64,000 bases of DNA, from contig NCEA01000003.1 of assembly GCA_002280515.1 (NCBI GenBank), positions 62,001 through 126,000 on the forward strand, in the 5' to 3' direction. The notes beneath the pieces were generated by a model. It searched no databases, was not told the origin of the DNA, and was given only the letters and a program-made list of their open reading frames with translations. The position numbers and the translations under genes were made by a program. Within the stretch, counting starts at the first letter, position 1. Each line of letters begins with the position of its first letter. The stretch comes from Rhodobacterales bacterium 32-67-9. Its GTDB lineage: Bacteria > Pseudomonadota > Alphaproteobacteria > Rhodobacterales > Rhodobacteraceae. Of the stretch, positions 8,933-17,729 are shown piece by piece.

Positions 8933-9028
8933 ATGAACAGATACGATCTCGCCGTACTCCGCCGTGGTGTTGGCGCCACCGAAGGACAGGCCGCCTGGCG
9001 CGGCACGGGCACCGGCATCTCCTGCTGA
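8933..9028 (+). CDS. candidate 31-residue peptide
   Basis: Small frame beginning MNRYDLAVLRRGV and ending GTGISC. A full AGGAGG ribosome-binding site (8921-8926) sits 6 bases before the ATG, one of the best in the window, which is the main support. The peptide is basic in the middle, glycine-rich at the end, and has a C-terminal cysteine. There is no recognisable family, signal peptide or membrane segment. The next gene, a DUF1127-like one, begins 128 bases later. It may be a real small protein or a leader peptide controlling that gene. Confidence 0.45.
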   Translation: MNRYDLAVLRRGVGATEGQAAWRGTGTGISC

Positions 9029-9156
9029 TCCCGTCCCGGCCGCTTTAGCGCCGGACCTTCCGCCCTCCGAGACCACCCAATCGCCGTTTCCGGATGCCGT
9101 GCGCAGTGCCTTCCGGCGTTCGGATCCCCCGCCCCGACCCTGAACCAGAGGAGCCT

Positions 9157-9408
9157 GTGCGTCTGATCGGCGACTGGCTGTGTGAGATGATGAATGCTGA
9201 ATTGAATCCGGAAAACCGCCCGCCCACGGTCGCCGTGCAGGCGCTGGTGGCCGAATACGGGGTAATCCGCGTGGCGCTGGCGCTTGCCGGGCTGATCGCC
9301 CGACGGCGCAGCGTGCCGCAGCGCTACGAGGCCGACCTTTCCGACCGCATCCGCCGCGACATCGGCCTCGTGCCGCTGCCGGAAAGCCGGAAGTACTGGG
9401 ATCTGTGA
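9157..9408 (+). CDS. small DUF1127-like protein
   Basis: 83 residues from the GTG at 9157, chosen because AGAGGAG lies at 9147-9153; ATG codons at 9187/9190 are alternatives. The C-terminal part (YEADLSDRIRRDIGLVPLPE) resembles the DUF1127/YjiS motif of an Arg-rich helix followed by RDIGL. The centre is a hydrophobic alanine/leucine helix (RVALALAGLIARR). DUF1127 proteins in alphaproteobacteria are often stress-induced and some bind RNA; that role is inference here. It ends 42 bases from the convergent UPF0173 gene. Confidence 0.55.
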   Translation: MRLIGDWLCEMMNAELNPENRPPTVAVQALVAEYGVIRVALALAGLIARRRSVPQRYEADLSDRIRRDIGLVPLPESRKYWDL

Positions 9409-9450
9409 TCCTGGTTGGGCGGAGGCACTTCCCTCGCCCGGTCCCCGGTG

Positions 9451-10143
9451 TCAGATCGTGATCGGGACCAGCACTTCGGGCTCGATCACGCTGACCCCTG
9501 GCAGGCCGGCCTTCAGCTTGTCCGCCGACTGAGCAAGAAGCGGGAAGGTCCTGTAATGACAGGGAATAACCGTCTTGAACTTGAAGAACTTCCGCGCCGC
9601 CCAGGCCGCCATCTTCATGTCCATCGTGTAATGGCCGCCGGCGCAGAGGATGCCGATATCGGGGGCGAAATACTCCCCCATCCAGCCCATGTCGGCCATC
9701 ACCGTGGTGTCGCCGCTGACATAGATCGTGTGGCCCTCGCCGGCGATCATGAAGCCGGCCTCGGACCCTGCGACACCAAGCGCGCCGCCCTTGTAGTCGA
9801 TGGAGGCCGAATGGCAGGCGTTCACCATCGTCACCTTCGCGCCGTTCAGATCGATCGTTCCGCCCTTGCCGAACCCGATCACCTCGGTCCCGTCGCCGCC
9901 AAAGATCTCCGACAGTTCGTGAATGCAGGCGATGGGAATGCCCTTGTCCTTGGCGATGGCCAGCGCGCCCGAGGCATGGTCGCCGTGGCCATGGGTCAGC
10001 AGGATATGGGTCGCCCCCCTGGTTGCCTCGCCCTCGCGCCCCGCGGGGAAGACGGGATTGCCGGTCATCCAGGGGTCGATCAGCAGAACCGCTTGTTCGA
10101 TTTCAATGCGAAAGCCGGAATGGCCGAGCCATGTGATCTTCAT
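9451..10143 (-). CDS. UPF0173 metal-dependent hydrolase (metallo-beta-lactamase fold)
   Basis: 230 residues, full length for the family. The metal-binding motif HGHGDHASG begins at about residue 51 (His 51, His 53, Asp 55, His 56), after the typical opening [14 protein letters not shown]. Further metal-site candidates are the His in VNACHSAS and a late His in [10 protein letters not shown]. The natural substrate of UPF0173 proteins is not established. Its start is divergent from gatC, 97 bases away. Confidence 0.88.
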   Translation of the reverse strand: MKITWLGHSGFRIEIEQAVLLIDPWMTGNPVFPAGREGEATRGATHILLTHGHGDHASGALAIAKDKGIPIACIHELSEIFGGDGTEVIGFGKGGTIDLNGAKVTMVNACHSASIDYKGGALGVAGSEAGFMIAGEGHTIYVSGDTTVMADMGWMGEYFAPDIGILCAGGHYTMDMKMAAWAARKFFKFKTVIPCHYRTFPLLAQSADKLKAGLPGVSVIEPEVLVPITI

Positions 10144-10240
10144 CTTGTCCTCCCCTTGGTCGGCGCCCTTGCGGGCAAAGCGTGGCGCGGGTAAACCCTG
10201 CCGCGATCAAGGGCCCGTGCCAAGTAGGGAGTATAACCCC

Positions 10241-10528
10241 ATGTCCATCGACATTTCGACCGCGCGGAAGGTCGCGCATCTGGCGCGGATCGCCGTGAAG
10301 GAAGAGGACCTGCCCGCGCTTGCGGGGGAGCTTTCGGCGGTGCTGGCCTTCATGGAGCAATTGAACGAGGTCGATGTGGACGGCGTTGAGCCGATGACCT
10401 CGGTCACGCCGATGCGCCTGAAGCGCCGCGAGGATGTGGTGACCGACGGCAATATCCAGAAACAGATCCTGTCGAACGCGCCCGATGCGCGCGAAGGGTT
10501 CTTTGCCGTGCCGAAGGTGGTCGAATGA
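10241..10528 (+). CDS. gatC: Asp/Glu-tRNA amidotransferase subunit C
   Basis: 95 residues, the usual size. Part of the GatCAB complex that converts Glu-tRNA(Gln) and/or Asp-tRNA(Asn) to Gln-/Asn-tRNA; GatC is the belt that stabilises GatA-GatB. Diagnostic segments are VAHLARIAV near the N-terminus and [19 protein letters not shown] in the C-terminal half. It overlaps gatA by 4 bases (ATGA). gatB is not in the window, as is common in this group. Confidence 0.93.
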   Translation: MSIDISTARKVAHLARIAVKEEDLPALAGELSAVLAFMEQLNEVDVDGVEPMTSVTPMRLKRREDVVTDGNIQKQILSNAPDAREGFFAVPKVVE

Positions 10529-12012
10529 CGAAGTTGAACGAACTGACCATCGCCGCCGCGCGCGATATGCTGCGCAAGGGCGAGGTGACGAGCGCGGAAC
10601 TGACCGAGGCCTGCCTTGCGGAGATCGAAGGGGCCGGCGCGCTCAATGCCTTCGTCCACAAGACGCCGGAGATCGCGCGGGAACGGGCGGCGGCGGCCGA
10701 CAAGCGGCTCAAAGACGGCGAGGCGCCGGCGATGTGCGGCATCCCGGTTGGCATCAAGGACCTTTTCTGCACCAGGGGCGTGCCATCTCAGGCGGCCTCC
10801 AACATCCTGCGCAACTTCCGGCCGGAATACGAATCCACCGTGTCCCAGCAACTCGCCGACGCGGGCGCGGTGATGCTCGGCAAGCTCAACATGGACGAGT
10901 TCGCGATGGGGTCCTCGAACGAGACCTCGTGCTATGGCAATGCGGTGAACCCCTGGCGGCGCGGCAATGACGATGCGGCGCTGACGCCGGGCGGATCGTC
11001 GGGCGGCTCGGCCTCGGCTGTGGCCGCCGACCTCTGCCTTGGCGCGACGGGGACCGATACCGGCGGCTCGATCCGCCAGCCGGCGGCATTCACCGGCATC
11101 ACCGGCATCAAGCCGACCTATGGGCGCTGCTCGCGCTGGGGGATCGTGGCCTTCGCCTCGTCGCTCGATCAGGCCGGGCCGATGACCAAGGACGTGCGCG
11201 ACGCGGCGATCATGTTGCAGGCGATGTGCGGGCACGATCCGAAGGACTCGACCTCGGCCGATCTGCCAGTGCCGGATTTCGAGGCGGCGCTGACCGGCGA
11301 TATCCGCGGCAAGAAGATCGGCATCCCGCGCGAATACCGCATGGACGGGATGCCCGAAGAGATCGAGAAGCTCTGGGCCGACGGCACCGCGATGCTGAAG
11401 GACGCGGGCGCCGAGATTGTCGATATCTCTCTGCCGCACACCAAGTATGCGTTGCCCGCCTACTATGTCGTGGCCCCGGCCGAGGCGTCCTCGAACCTCG
11501 CCCGCTATGACGGCGTGCGCTATGGCCACCGCGCGAAGCTCGCGCAGGGCGACGGCATCACGGAGATGTACGAGAAGACCCGCGCCGAGGGCTTTGGCCA
11601 CGAGGTACAGCGCCGGGTGATGATCGGCACCTACGTGCTGTCTGCCGGGTTCTATGACGCCTATTACAACCGTGCCCGCAAGGTCCGCGCGCTCATCAAG
11701 CGCGACTTCGAGACGGTTTTTGCCGATGGCATCGACGCGATCCTGACGCCGGCGACGCCGTCCGCCGCTTTCGGGCTGGGCGAGATGACCGATGCCGATC
11801 CGATCGCCATGTACCTCAACGACGTGTTCACCGTGACGGTGAACCTTGCCGGGCTTCCGGGCATCGCGGTTCCGACCGGCCTTGACCGGCAGGGGCTTCC
11901 GCTCGGGCTGCAACTGATCGGGCGGCCGTGGGAAGAGGGCGATCTGCTGAATCACGCCTACGTGCTGGAACGCGCGGCCGGATTTGTTTCCAAGCCGGCG
12001 AAATGGTGGTAA
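10525..12012 (+). CDS. gatA: Asp/Glu-tRNA amidotransferase subunit A
   Basis: 495 residues, full length. Amidase-signature enzyme that releases ammonia from glutamine for GatB. The catalytic Lys-Ser-Ser triad is visible: Lys about 78 (VGIKDLF), Ser about 158 in GGSSGGSA and Ser about 182 in [11 protein letters not shown]. It is cotranslated with gatC. Its TAA overlaps an ATG of the following lipoprotein reading frame, but the real start of that gene is probably 36 bases downstream. Confidence 0.95.
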   Translation: MTKLNELTIAAARDMLRKGEVTSAELTEACLAEIEGAGALNAFVHKTPEIARERAAAADKRLKDGEAPAMCGIPVGIKDLFCTRGVPSQAASNILRNFRPEYESTVSQQLADAGAVMLGKLNMDEFAMGSSNETSCYGNAVNPWRRGNDDAALTPGGSSGGSASAVAADLCLGATGTDTGGSIRQPAAFTGITGIKPTYGRCSRWGIVAFASSLDQAGPMTKDVRDAAIMLQAMCGHDPKDSTSADLPVPDFEAALTGDIRGKKIGIPREYRMDGMPEEIEKLWADGTAMLKDAGAEIVDISLPHTKYALPAYYVVAPAEASSNLARYDGVRYGHRAKLAQGDGITEMYEKTRAEGFGHEVQRRVMIGTYVLSAGFYDAYYNRARKVRALIKRDFETVFADGIDAILTPATPSAAFGLGEMTDADPIAMYLNDVFTVTVNLAGLPGIAVPTGLDRQGLPLGLQLIGRPWEEGDLLNHAYVLERAAGFVSKPAKWW

Positions 12013-12047
12013 TGGACCCGTTCAGAACGGGGATCGGGGGCGTCGCA

Positions 12048-12827
12048 ATGCGAATTCTGCTGTCTGGACTGGCACTTCTGCTTCTGGCCGGATGCCAGCC
12101 GCCAATACCGGACAGCCGGGTCGGCGGTGTCGGGTTCGAGAACTATTCCGACTATCAGGCGCGCCGCTACGCCGAGGCACAGGCCCGGATCAATGCCCCG
12201 TCGCAGGTCGTGCAGGCGCCGGTACAGAACCCGGTCGTGCCGTATCCCGCGCCGGCCGGTTCGGCCACCGGCGCGCCGAGTGCCGCCGAGCTCGCCCAGG
12301 CCGGGATCGGGTCGGCGCCGCTTGCCGGATCGGCAGGGCTGCCCGCGAACATCCCGCCGGCAAACCCGCAGGTCACCGAGGGCGCCTATTATCCGGCGAC
12401 CAAGACCGACGCCGCGACCGCGCCGGTCAACCACGCGGGCATTTCCGACGAGCAGGACTTCAACGCCGTCGCCGCGCGCGAGACGATCGAATCCGACAAG
12501 GCCCGCATCGCCGAGAACCGGGCGCAATACCAGCAGGTCCAGCCGACCGAACTGCCCGAGCGCACCGGCGCGTCGAGCGGGGCGGTGGACCTCATCCAAT
12601 ACGCGCTGAGCGCGCCGAACCGGATCGGCGAGACGGTCTATCCGCGCTCCAAGATCGCGCTGACGAATTCGCAGAAGGCCTGTGCCCGCTACGATTCGCC
12701 CGAGGCCGCACAGCAAGCGTTCCTGAAGGCCGGCGGACCGAAGCGCGACCCGAAGAACCTTGATCCCGACGGCGACGGCTTTGCCTGTTTCTGGGACCCG
12801 ACGCCGTTCCAGAAGGCCCGCGGCTGA
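12048..12827 (+). CDS. lipoprotein with Excalibur-like C-terminus
   Basis: 259 residues from the ATG at 12048, chosen because MRILLSGLALLLLAGC is a textbook lipoprotein signal with the lipidated Cys at about 16. A long Pro/Ala/Gln-rich, probably disordered middle is followed by a short C-terminal domain containing LDPDGDGFACFWDP, which resembles the calcium-binding Excalibur motif DxDxDGxxC. The role is unknown; an envelope or cell-wall-proximal location fits the next gene, an amidase, whose GTG start is one base after this stop. An in-frame ATG at 12012 would give a 12-residue longer form. Confidence 0.75.
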   Translation: MRILLSGLALLLLAGCQPPIPDSRVGGVGFENYSDYQARRYAEAQARINAPSQVVQAPVQNPVVPYPAPAGSATGAPSAAELAQAGIGSAPLAGSAGLPANIPPANPQVTEGAYYPATKTDAATAPVNHAGISDEQDFNAVAARETIESDKARIAENRAQYQQVQPTELPERTGASSGAVDLIQYALSAPNRIGETVYPRSKIALTNSQKACARYDSPEAAQQAFLKAGGPKRDPKNLDPDGDGFACFWDPTPFQKARG

Positions 12828-12828
12828 G

Positions 12829-13503
12829 GTGGCCGTCCTGCCGGTCTCGCCGAACTTCGGGGACCGGAGGGAGGGGGCGCGGCCCGACCTGATCGTTCTT
12901 CACTACACCGCCATGCCGACCTGTGAGGCGGCGCGCGACCGGCTTTGCGATCCTGCGGCCGAGGTTTCGGCGCATTACCTCATCTCCGAGGCCGGCGCGG
13001 TGGAAGCGCTGGTGCCGGAGGAGGCGCGTGCCTGGCATGCCGGCGCCGGCGGCTGGGGTGCGGTTCGGGACGTCAATTCCCGCTCGATCGGGATCGAGCT
13101 GGCCAATCCGGGCGACGCGCCGTTCCCAGAGCCGCAGATGGCGGCGCTCGAAGCGCTTCTGGCCGGGGTGATGGCGCGCTGGGCGATCCCGCCGGAGCGG
13201 GTGATCGGCCATTCCGATATGGCGCCCGAACGGAAGTGCGATCCCGGCCCGCGCTTCGACTGGCGCCGCCTCGCGCTCGCCGGGCTTGCGGTCTGGCCGG
13301 GGCAGGGGGGCGACGCGGACACCGAACTTTCGGCATCCCTCAGGGCGATCGGGTATCCCGAGGCGCCGGCGGACTGCCTGCTGGCGGCGTTCCGGCTGCG
13401 CTTCCGTCCCGGCGCTGCGGGGCCGGAGGACAGTGCCGACCGGGCGCTTGCCGCGGACCTTGCGCGCCGCTTCCCGGTTGACGGCGGCCGCCGGGCCACC
13501 TAA
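12829..13503 (+). CDS. N-acetylmuramoyl-L-alanine amidase (Amidase_2, AmiD-like)
   Basis: 224 residues starting at a GTG one base after the lipoprotein stop. It cleaves the MurNAc-L-Ala bond of peptidoglycan or muropeptides. Zinc-site candidates are His about 25 (VLHYTA), His about 128 (VIGHSDMAPERK) and the Cys-Asp of CDPG about 137-138. No signal peptide is seen, so a cytoplasmic AmpD-like recycling role is as likely as an envelope role. The promoter of rnpB lies in its last codons. Confidence 0.82.
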   Translation: MAVLPVSPNFGDRREGARPDLIVLHYTAMPTCEAARDRLCDPAAEVSAHYLISEAGAVEALVPEEARAWHAGAGGWGAVRDVNSRSIGIELANPGDAPFPEPQMAALEALLAGVMARWAIPPERVIGHSDMAPERKCDPGPRFDWRRLALAGLAVWPGQGGDADTELSASLRAIGYPEAPADCLLAAFRLRFRPGAAGPEDSADRALAADLARRFPVDGGRRAT

Positions 13504-13506
13504 CTC
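13478..13506 (+). promoter_or_regulatory. probable sigma-70 promoter of rnpB
   Basis: TTGACG at 13478-13483 and TAACTC at 13501-13506 with a 17-base spacer, placing the start site about 5-6 bases downstream, at the edge of the RNase P RNA helix P1. The element is embedded in the 3' end of the amidase gene, and its -10 box includes that gene's stop codon. Confidence 0.5.
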
Positions 13507-13510
13507 ATCG

Positions 13511-13924
13511 CTTGCGCGGAGGGCCGGATGACCGCGGCACCGGACCTGATCCGGGGTCGAGGAAAGTCCGGACTCCATGAAGTGACGGTGCCGGGTAACG
13601 CCCGGCCGGGGCAACCCGAGGGAAAGCGCCACAGAGAAGAAACCGCTCCGGCTCCGGCCGGGGCAAGGGTGAAACGGTGGGGTAAGAGCCCACCGCGGAC
13701 CTGGCGACAGGGACGGCACGGCAAGCCCCACCGGGAGCAATGCCAAATAGGGGCCTCGCGCGGGGCAAGTCCGCAAGGATACTGACCGCAGGGACGCTTC
13801 AGCCCGAGAGGCCCGGGTTGGCAGCTTGATCCCGCCGGTAACGGCGGGACCAGAGGAATGGTCATCCAGCCCCGGATCACGGTCCGGGGTGGACAGAATC
13901 CGGCTTACAGGCCCTCCGCGCAAG
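13511..13924 (+). ncRNA. rnpB: RNase P RNA, bacterial type A
   Basis: Catalytic RNA that removes 5' leaders from pre-tRNAs. Universal blocks are present in order: GAGGAAAGTCCGGACTCC (near 13558), GTAACGCCCGGC, AGGGTGAAACGGTGGGGTAA (near 13667), the CAGAGGAATGGTCATCC region (13850 on), and ACAGAATCCGGCTTACAGG (13893 on). The ends form a perfect 15-bp P1 helix (13511-13525 with 13910-13924) followed by TTTT, which probably doubles as the terminator. Boundaries are from P1 pairing and could be off by a few bases. Confidence 0.97.
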
Positions 13925-14035
13925 TTTTCCCCGACCGCCCGGCACCCCGGCACAAATTCGTCGCCGGGCGATATTGTCGGATGCACCGTCCCGGGCCTGC
14001 GCTATGATGGCCGTGGTTGTGAAGGAGTTTTCACC

Positions 14036-14734
14036 ATGAGTTTCGTCAAGACACTGGCCACGCTGGCCATCGGCTTTGCTGCGGCGCGCGGCTACGACAA
14101 GTACAAGGACGCCGGCGGCATGCCCGGCGTGAAAGAGGCGATGAAGAAGGCCGGGGAGCCGGGCGGTGCGGTCGATCAATGGGGCCAGCAGGCCGAGAAG
14201 ATGGGCCTTCCGGGCGGCGCCAAGACCGTGCGCGAGATGTACGAACGGTTCGGCGGCGCGTCCGAGGCGGCAGAGGCCGGGCTTGGCGGCCTCATCGCCT
14301 CGATGACCGGGGCGGCGACGGCGGGCGGCAAGATGATGGGCGACATGATGGAGGCGATCTCTGGCGCCTCTCCCGCGTCGGCGATGAACGAGGCCAACGC
14401 CAAGCTGATGATCCGCGCGATGATCATGGCGGCGAAGGCCGATGGCGAGATCGACGCCGAAGAGCGGGCGAAGATCATGGGCCACCTGAGCGACGCGAGC
14501 GACGAGGAGATCGCCTTCGTGGAGGCAGCGCTCGACGCGCCGGCCGATGTGTCGTCGCTGGCCAACGATGCCGGCGCGGCGATGCGCGAACAGGTCTATT
14601 CGACATCGCTGATGGCGATCCGGGTCGATACACCGGCCGAACAGGCTTATCTCGACCAGCTCGCCGCCGCCCTCAACCTCGACGCGGCGACGCGGGCGCG
14701 GCTCCATGCCGCGATGGGGCGCCCGAACGCCTGA
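14036..14734 (+). CDS. TerB-like / DUF533 tellurite-resistance family protein
   Basis: 232 residues from the ATG at 14036, preceded by GAAGGAG at 14021-14027. A hydrophobic N-terminus (TLATLAIGFAAARGY) and a Gly/Met-rich, coiled middle lead to a C-terminal TerB-like all-helical domain with the acidic motif AKADGEIDAEERAKI (from about residue 137), then MAIRVDTPAEQAYLDQLAAAL. TerB-fold proteins bind metals through acidic residues and are membrane-associated stress proteins. The function in this organism is unknown. It stands alone between rnpB and rpmG. Confidence 0.75.
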   Translation: MSFVKTLATLAIGFAAARGYDKYKDAGGMPGVKEAMKKAGEPGGAVDQWGQQAEKMGLPGGAKTVREMYERFGGASEAAEAGLGGLIASMTGAATAGGKMMGDMMEAISGASPASAMNEANAKLMIRAMIMAAKADGEIDAEERAKIMGHLSDASDEEIAFVEAALDAPADVSSLANDAGAAMREQVYSTSLMAIRVDTPAEQAYLDQLAAALNLDAATRARLHAAMGRPNA

Positions 14735-14833
14735 CCTGCGGCCCGACGACGGGTCTCTTCCTCGGTCGTCCGCCGCGCCGTGGCGTGACGGGCGCCCGGG
14801 CGGAAATTGATCCCGCCGGCGTCGGTTTGGCTG

Positions 14834-14861
14834 TTGACTCCGTCCGGCGCGTCGGTAAAAG
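14834..14861 (+). promoter_or_regulatory. probable sigma-70 promoter of rpmG
   Basis: TTGACT at 14834-14839 and TAAAAG at 14856-14861, spacer 16. It lies about 55 bases before the rpmG start codon in the short gap after the TerB-like gene. Confidence 0.4.
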
Positions 14862-14917
14862 GCGGGCTTCAAGGATTTCGCGGGTGGCCGAGGCCGCCCG
14901 GCTAGTGGAGAACGACA

Positions 14918-15085
14918 ATGGCGAAGCCGACGACGATCAAGATCCGTCTGAACTCGACGGCGGGCACCGGGCACTTCTACGTGACCAAGAAGAATGCCCG
15001 CACCATGACCGAAAAGATGGTCGTGCGGAAGTACGACCCGGTCAAGCGGGAGCATGTCGAATACAAGGAAGGCAAGATCAAGTAA
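14918..15085 (+). CDS. rpmG: 50S ribosomal protein L33
   Basis: 55 residues: [18 protein letters not shown] start, then [12 protein letters not shown] and [15 protein letters not shown], the standard alphaproteobacterial L33. This version lacks the four zinc-binding cysteines of the C+ type, as expected for Gram-negative L33. It has its own promoter and is followed by a clear intrinsic terminator, so it is a single-gene unit. Confidence 0.95.
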   Translation: MAKPTTIKIRLNSTAGTGHFYVTKKNARTMTEKMVVRKYDPVKREHVEYKEGKIK

Positions 15086-15109
15086 GATCTGCCGCATCCG
15101 GGGGACAGG

Positions 15110-15138
15110 GGCCGCGCTTTTGCGCGGCCTTTTCTTTT
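15110..15138 (+). terminator. intrinsic terminator of rpmG
   Basis: Perfect 8-bp stem GGCCGCGC/GCGCGGCC with a TTTT loop, followed by TTTTCTTTT. It starts 25 bases after the rpmG stop. The strongest intrinsic terminator in the window. Confidence 0.9.
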
Positions 15139-15283
15139 GCGGGGCGCTGGCCTGTCGGCCCATTTCCGGCGGATCGGCCGTTCCTGTCCGACCGGGCCGC
15201 CGGAACGGGCAGGAGATATTCGTGGACGGACCACGAAAAGAGGCAGATGCTGTCCCGATGTCTGTAACTGAAGGGGGACCGTC

Positions 15284-15919
15284 ATGGCACTTGACGTTAT
15301 TGGTTCAGGTTTCGGCAGGACCGGAACCAAGTCGCTGAAGGCCGCGCTGGAGCGGTTGGGTTTCGGCCCGTGTCACCACATGCATGAAATCGTCGAAAAC
15401 CCGGAACAGGTGCGGCATTGGCAGCGGCTGGCCGCGGGCGAGGATGTCGACTGGAACGCGGTCTTTGCCGGATACAGGTCGCAGGTCGACTGGCCGGGCG
15501 CCCATGTCTGGCGCGAACTGGCGGAGGCGTTCCCGGATGCGAAGGTCGTCCATACGGTCCGCCCGGACGAGAAGTGGTGGGCCAGCTTCGACAAGACGAT
15601 CGGCAAGTTGATGGCAAGGTACGAGGATCTGCCGTTGCCGCCGCATATCCGCGACATTCTCGCGGCATGGAACGATCTGGCCGGGAAGAGCACCTTCGGC
15701 GGGGTTCTCGACGACAGGGAGAACGGGCTGGCCGCCTACCGCCGCAGGACCGACGAAGTGCGCGATGCGCTGCCGGAAAGCCGGCTCCTCGTCTTCGACG
15801 TGGCGGAAGGCTGGCCGCCGCTTTGCGCGTTTCTCGGGGTCGAGGTTCCGGATGAGCCGTTTCCCCACCACAACCTGAGGGCCGACTTCTGGGAGGTTCT
15901 GGGCGGCGAACCGGCGTAA
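15284..15919 (+). CDS. sulfotransferase-family protein
   Basis: 211 residues. The PAPS-binding P-loop GFGRTGTKS is at about residues 9-17, and the downstream FPDAKVVHTVRPDEKWWASF block matches the 3'-phosphate-binding region of the small sulfotransferase (Sulfotransfer_4) family found in animals, plants and marine bacteria. The acceptor is unknown. It ends 21 bases from the convergent cupin gene. Confidence 0.8.
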   Translation: MALDVIGSGFGRTGTKSLKAALERLGFGPCHHMHEIVENPEQVRHWQRLAAGEDVDWNAVFAGYRSQVDWPGAHVWRELAEAFPDAKVVHTVRPDEKWWASFDKTIGKLMARYEDLPLPPHIRDILAAWNDLAGKSTFGGVLDDRENGLAAYRRRTDEVRDALPESRLLVFDVAEGWPPLCAFLGVEVPDEPFPHHNLRADFWEVLGGEPA

Positions 15920-15940
15920 TGCCCGACCGGCCGGGTCCGG

Positions 15941-16420
15941 TCAGTCGGTTTCGGGCAGGTAGGGGCTTTGCGCCGGCTGGCCGGCGTGATCGGTCCACCT
16001 GCGCGCGCCGCCCCTGCGGTCAAGGTGCAGGACGCGGTCGTGGTCGGGGTAGGTCACGCTGTCGGCGGGGCTGCGGGTGCCGATGACCAGGTAGCGCGCT
16101 TCCGCCTCGCCGGCGTTCTCAAGGCAATGCCCGACCGGGTCACCGGCCCGGAACGTCGCGGTATCGCCGGGGCGCATCGGGGTGGCGCGGTCGCCTTCGT
16201 GCAGCAGCACCTCGCCTTCAAGCATGTAGACCATCTCGTCCTCGGCTGTGTGCCAGTGCTTGATCGAGGAGCGTGAACCCGGTGGCAGGATCTCGATGAA
16301 GGCGCCGAACTGCGTCAGCCCGCCGGTGTCGGACAGCAGCAGCGCGCGGTAAGGGCCGCAAGGATTGCCGGCGCCGTCCGAGGCATCGGTCTTGATCCGG
16401 TCGGGTGGGAACAGGGGCAT
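15941..16420 (-). CDS. cupin-domain protein
   Basis: 159 residues. The single cupin barrel has motif 1 with His about 55, His about 57 (KHWHTAEDE) and Glu about 62, and motif 2 His about 98 (GDPVGHCLEN), giving a likely metal site. The start was set at 16420 because AGGAGA precedes that ATG; a 9-codon longer frame has no such site. The substrate is unknown; such proteins may be sugar-binding or dioxygenase-like. It lies downstream of the Bax inhibitor gene but behind that gene's terminator. Confidence 0.75.
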   Translation of the reverse strand: MPLFPPDRIKTDASDGAGNPCGPYRALLLSDTGGLTQFGAFIEILPPGSRSSIKHWHTAEDEMVYMLEGEVLLHEGDRATPMRPGDTATFRAGDPVGHCLENAGEAEARYLVIGTRSPADSVTYPDHDRVLHLDRRGGARRWTDHAGQPAQSPYLPETD

Positions 16421-16459
16421 CGGTCTCTCCTCTGGCCATCGTCTCACCGGATCCGGGAA

Positions 16460-16486
16460 ATGAAAAGGGCCGCCCGAAGGCGGCCC
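16460..16486 (-). terminator. intrinsic terminator of the Bax inhibitor-1 gene
   Basis: Perfect 8-bp stem GGGCCGCC/GGCGGCCC with a four-base loop at 16467-16486. Read on the minus strand it is followed by TTTTC (16466 downwards). It sits 23 bases after the stop of the Bax inhibitor gene and before the cupin gene. Confidence 0.8.
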
Positions 16487-16509
16487 AATCCGTCATCCGT
16501 TCCGGCAGA

Positions 16510-17289
16510 TCACTCGCGGTTGCCCATGAACTGCAGCAGGAACATGAACATGTTGATGAAGTCGAGATAGAGGTTCAGCGCCCCCAAGATCGCCGACTTG
16601 CCAAGCCACTCCGCATCGCCGTGCTGGGCGTGGGCGATGTAGGTGTTCTTGATGTTCTGGGTGTCATAGGCGGTCAGGCCCGCGAAGATCAGGACGCCAA
16701 TCGCCGAGATCGCAAACATCACCGCCGGCGAGCCGAGGAAGATGTTGACGATCGACGCGACGAGAAGGCCGATCACGCCCATGATCAGGAACGACCCCCA
16801 GCCGGAGATGTCCTTCTTGGTCGTGTAGCCCCAGAGCGACAGCCCCGCGAAGGCGATGGCGGTCACGAGGAAGGTCTGCACGATCGACACGCCGGTGAAG
16901 ACGAGGAAGATCGAGCTGATCGAAATGCCCATCGTCGCCGCGAAGGCGTAAAAGACAAGCTGCGCCGCCGCCGCCGACATCCGCCCGATCATCGCGCTGA
17001 GGCCGAAGACGAAGGCGAGGGGGGCGAACATGATCAGCCATTTCAGCGGCGACATGTAGATCGCGGCGCCGAAGCTGGTGAGGTACTTGTCGGCCCCGAT
17101 CTGCGCGGCCGCGAGCGACGGGTCCGTCGTCACCGCCAGCCCGGCAATCGCCCAGGCCGCCGCCGCTGTCAGCACCATGCCCACGGACATCAGCCCGTAG
17201 ACCTTGTTCATATGGGCGCGAAGCCCTTCATCGACCGCAAGCGTCCGGGTACCAGCCCGGCCGGCGCGGATCGTTTGATAGTCAGCCAT
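16510..17289 (-). CDS. Bax inhibitor-1/YccA family membrane protein
   Basis: 259 residues with seven predicted membrane helices, starting VYGLMSVGMVLTAAAAWAI and ending LGALNLYLDFINMFMFLLQFMG; the late LYLDFINMF motif is typical of the family. YccA modulates FtsH protease in E. coli, and BsYetJ is a calcium leak channel; which applies here is unknown. The start is the ATG at 17289 with GGAGG 5 bases upstream; an adjacent in-frame TTG is not favoured. Confidence 0.92.
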   Translation of the reverse strand: MADYQTIRAGRAGTRTLAVDEGLRAHMNKVYGLMSVGMVLTAAAAWAIAGLAVTTDPSLAAAQIGADKYLTSFGAAIYMSPLKWLIMFAPLAFVFGLSAMIGRMSAAAAQLVFYAFAATMGISISSIFLVFTGVSIVQTFLVTAIAFAGLSLWGYTTKKDISGWGSFLIMGVIGLLVASIVNIFLGSPAVMFAISAIGVLIFAGLTAYDTQNIKNTYIAHAQHGDAEWLGKSAILGALNLYLDFINMFMFLLQFMGNRE

Positions 17290-17403
17290 CAAAGCCTCCC
17301 GTTACGTTTCCTGTCCGCGCGGCCCGAAAGCCACGCCTTCCCAAGGGAATATCGGGAAGGACATTCGTGAATTCAAGCTTTTCCGGCCCTAATTCGGTCG
17401 ATT

Positions 17404-17607
17404 TCAGCGCCGCCACGTGCGGGGCACGTCCCAGACCGGCCGCGCGGCCTCGCGCTCGGCCGCGTCGCGGCTTATGCCGATGTCGTCGAGGATATGGTCG
17501 CTGAGGTCGCGCAGCCGGCGGCGGTGGCGGGCATGGGTCATCTGAAGGCGCAGCCGGACGAGGAAGCCGGGGCGGCGGGCGGGGGTGCGGGGCAGGGCGT
17601 GGTCCAT
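17404..17607 (-). CDS. DUF1127 (YjiS-like) small protein
   Basis: 67 residues, very arginine-rich (RLRLQMTHARHRRRLRDL), with the DUF1127 core LSDHILDDIGISRDAAEREA. It is divergent from the broken LysR gene with 122 bases between, an arrangement in which the LysR protein would normally control the small gene. DUF1127 proteins in related bacteria are stress-induced and can act as small RNA-binding regulators; that is family knowledge, not shown here. Confidence 0.8.
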   Translation of the reverse strand: MDHALPRTPARRPGFLVRLRLQMTHARHRRRLRDLSDHILDDIGISRDAAEREAARPVWDVPRTWRR

Positions 17608-17729
17608 CGGTTTTCCTTTCGGATCGTGATGTGTCTGGGCACTTCCATGATGAAGCTTGATTTATATGGCCGCCTGTGATCAATTTTGGAAATGAATGAT
17701 TGTCAGGCAATCCATCACGGAATGTGAAT

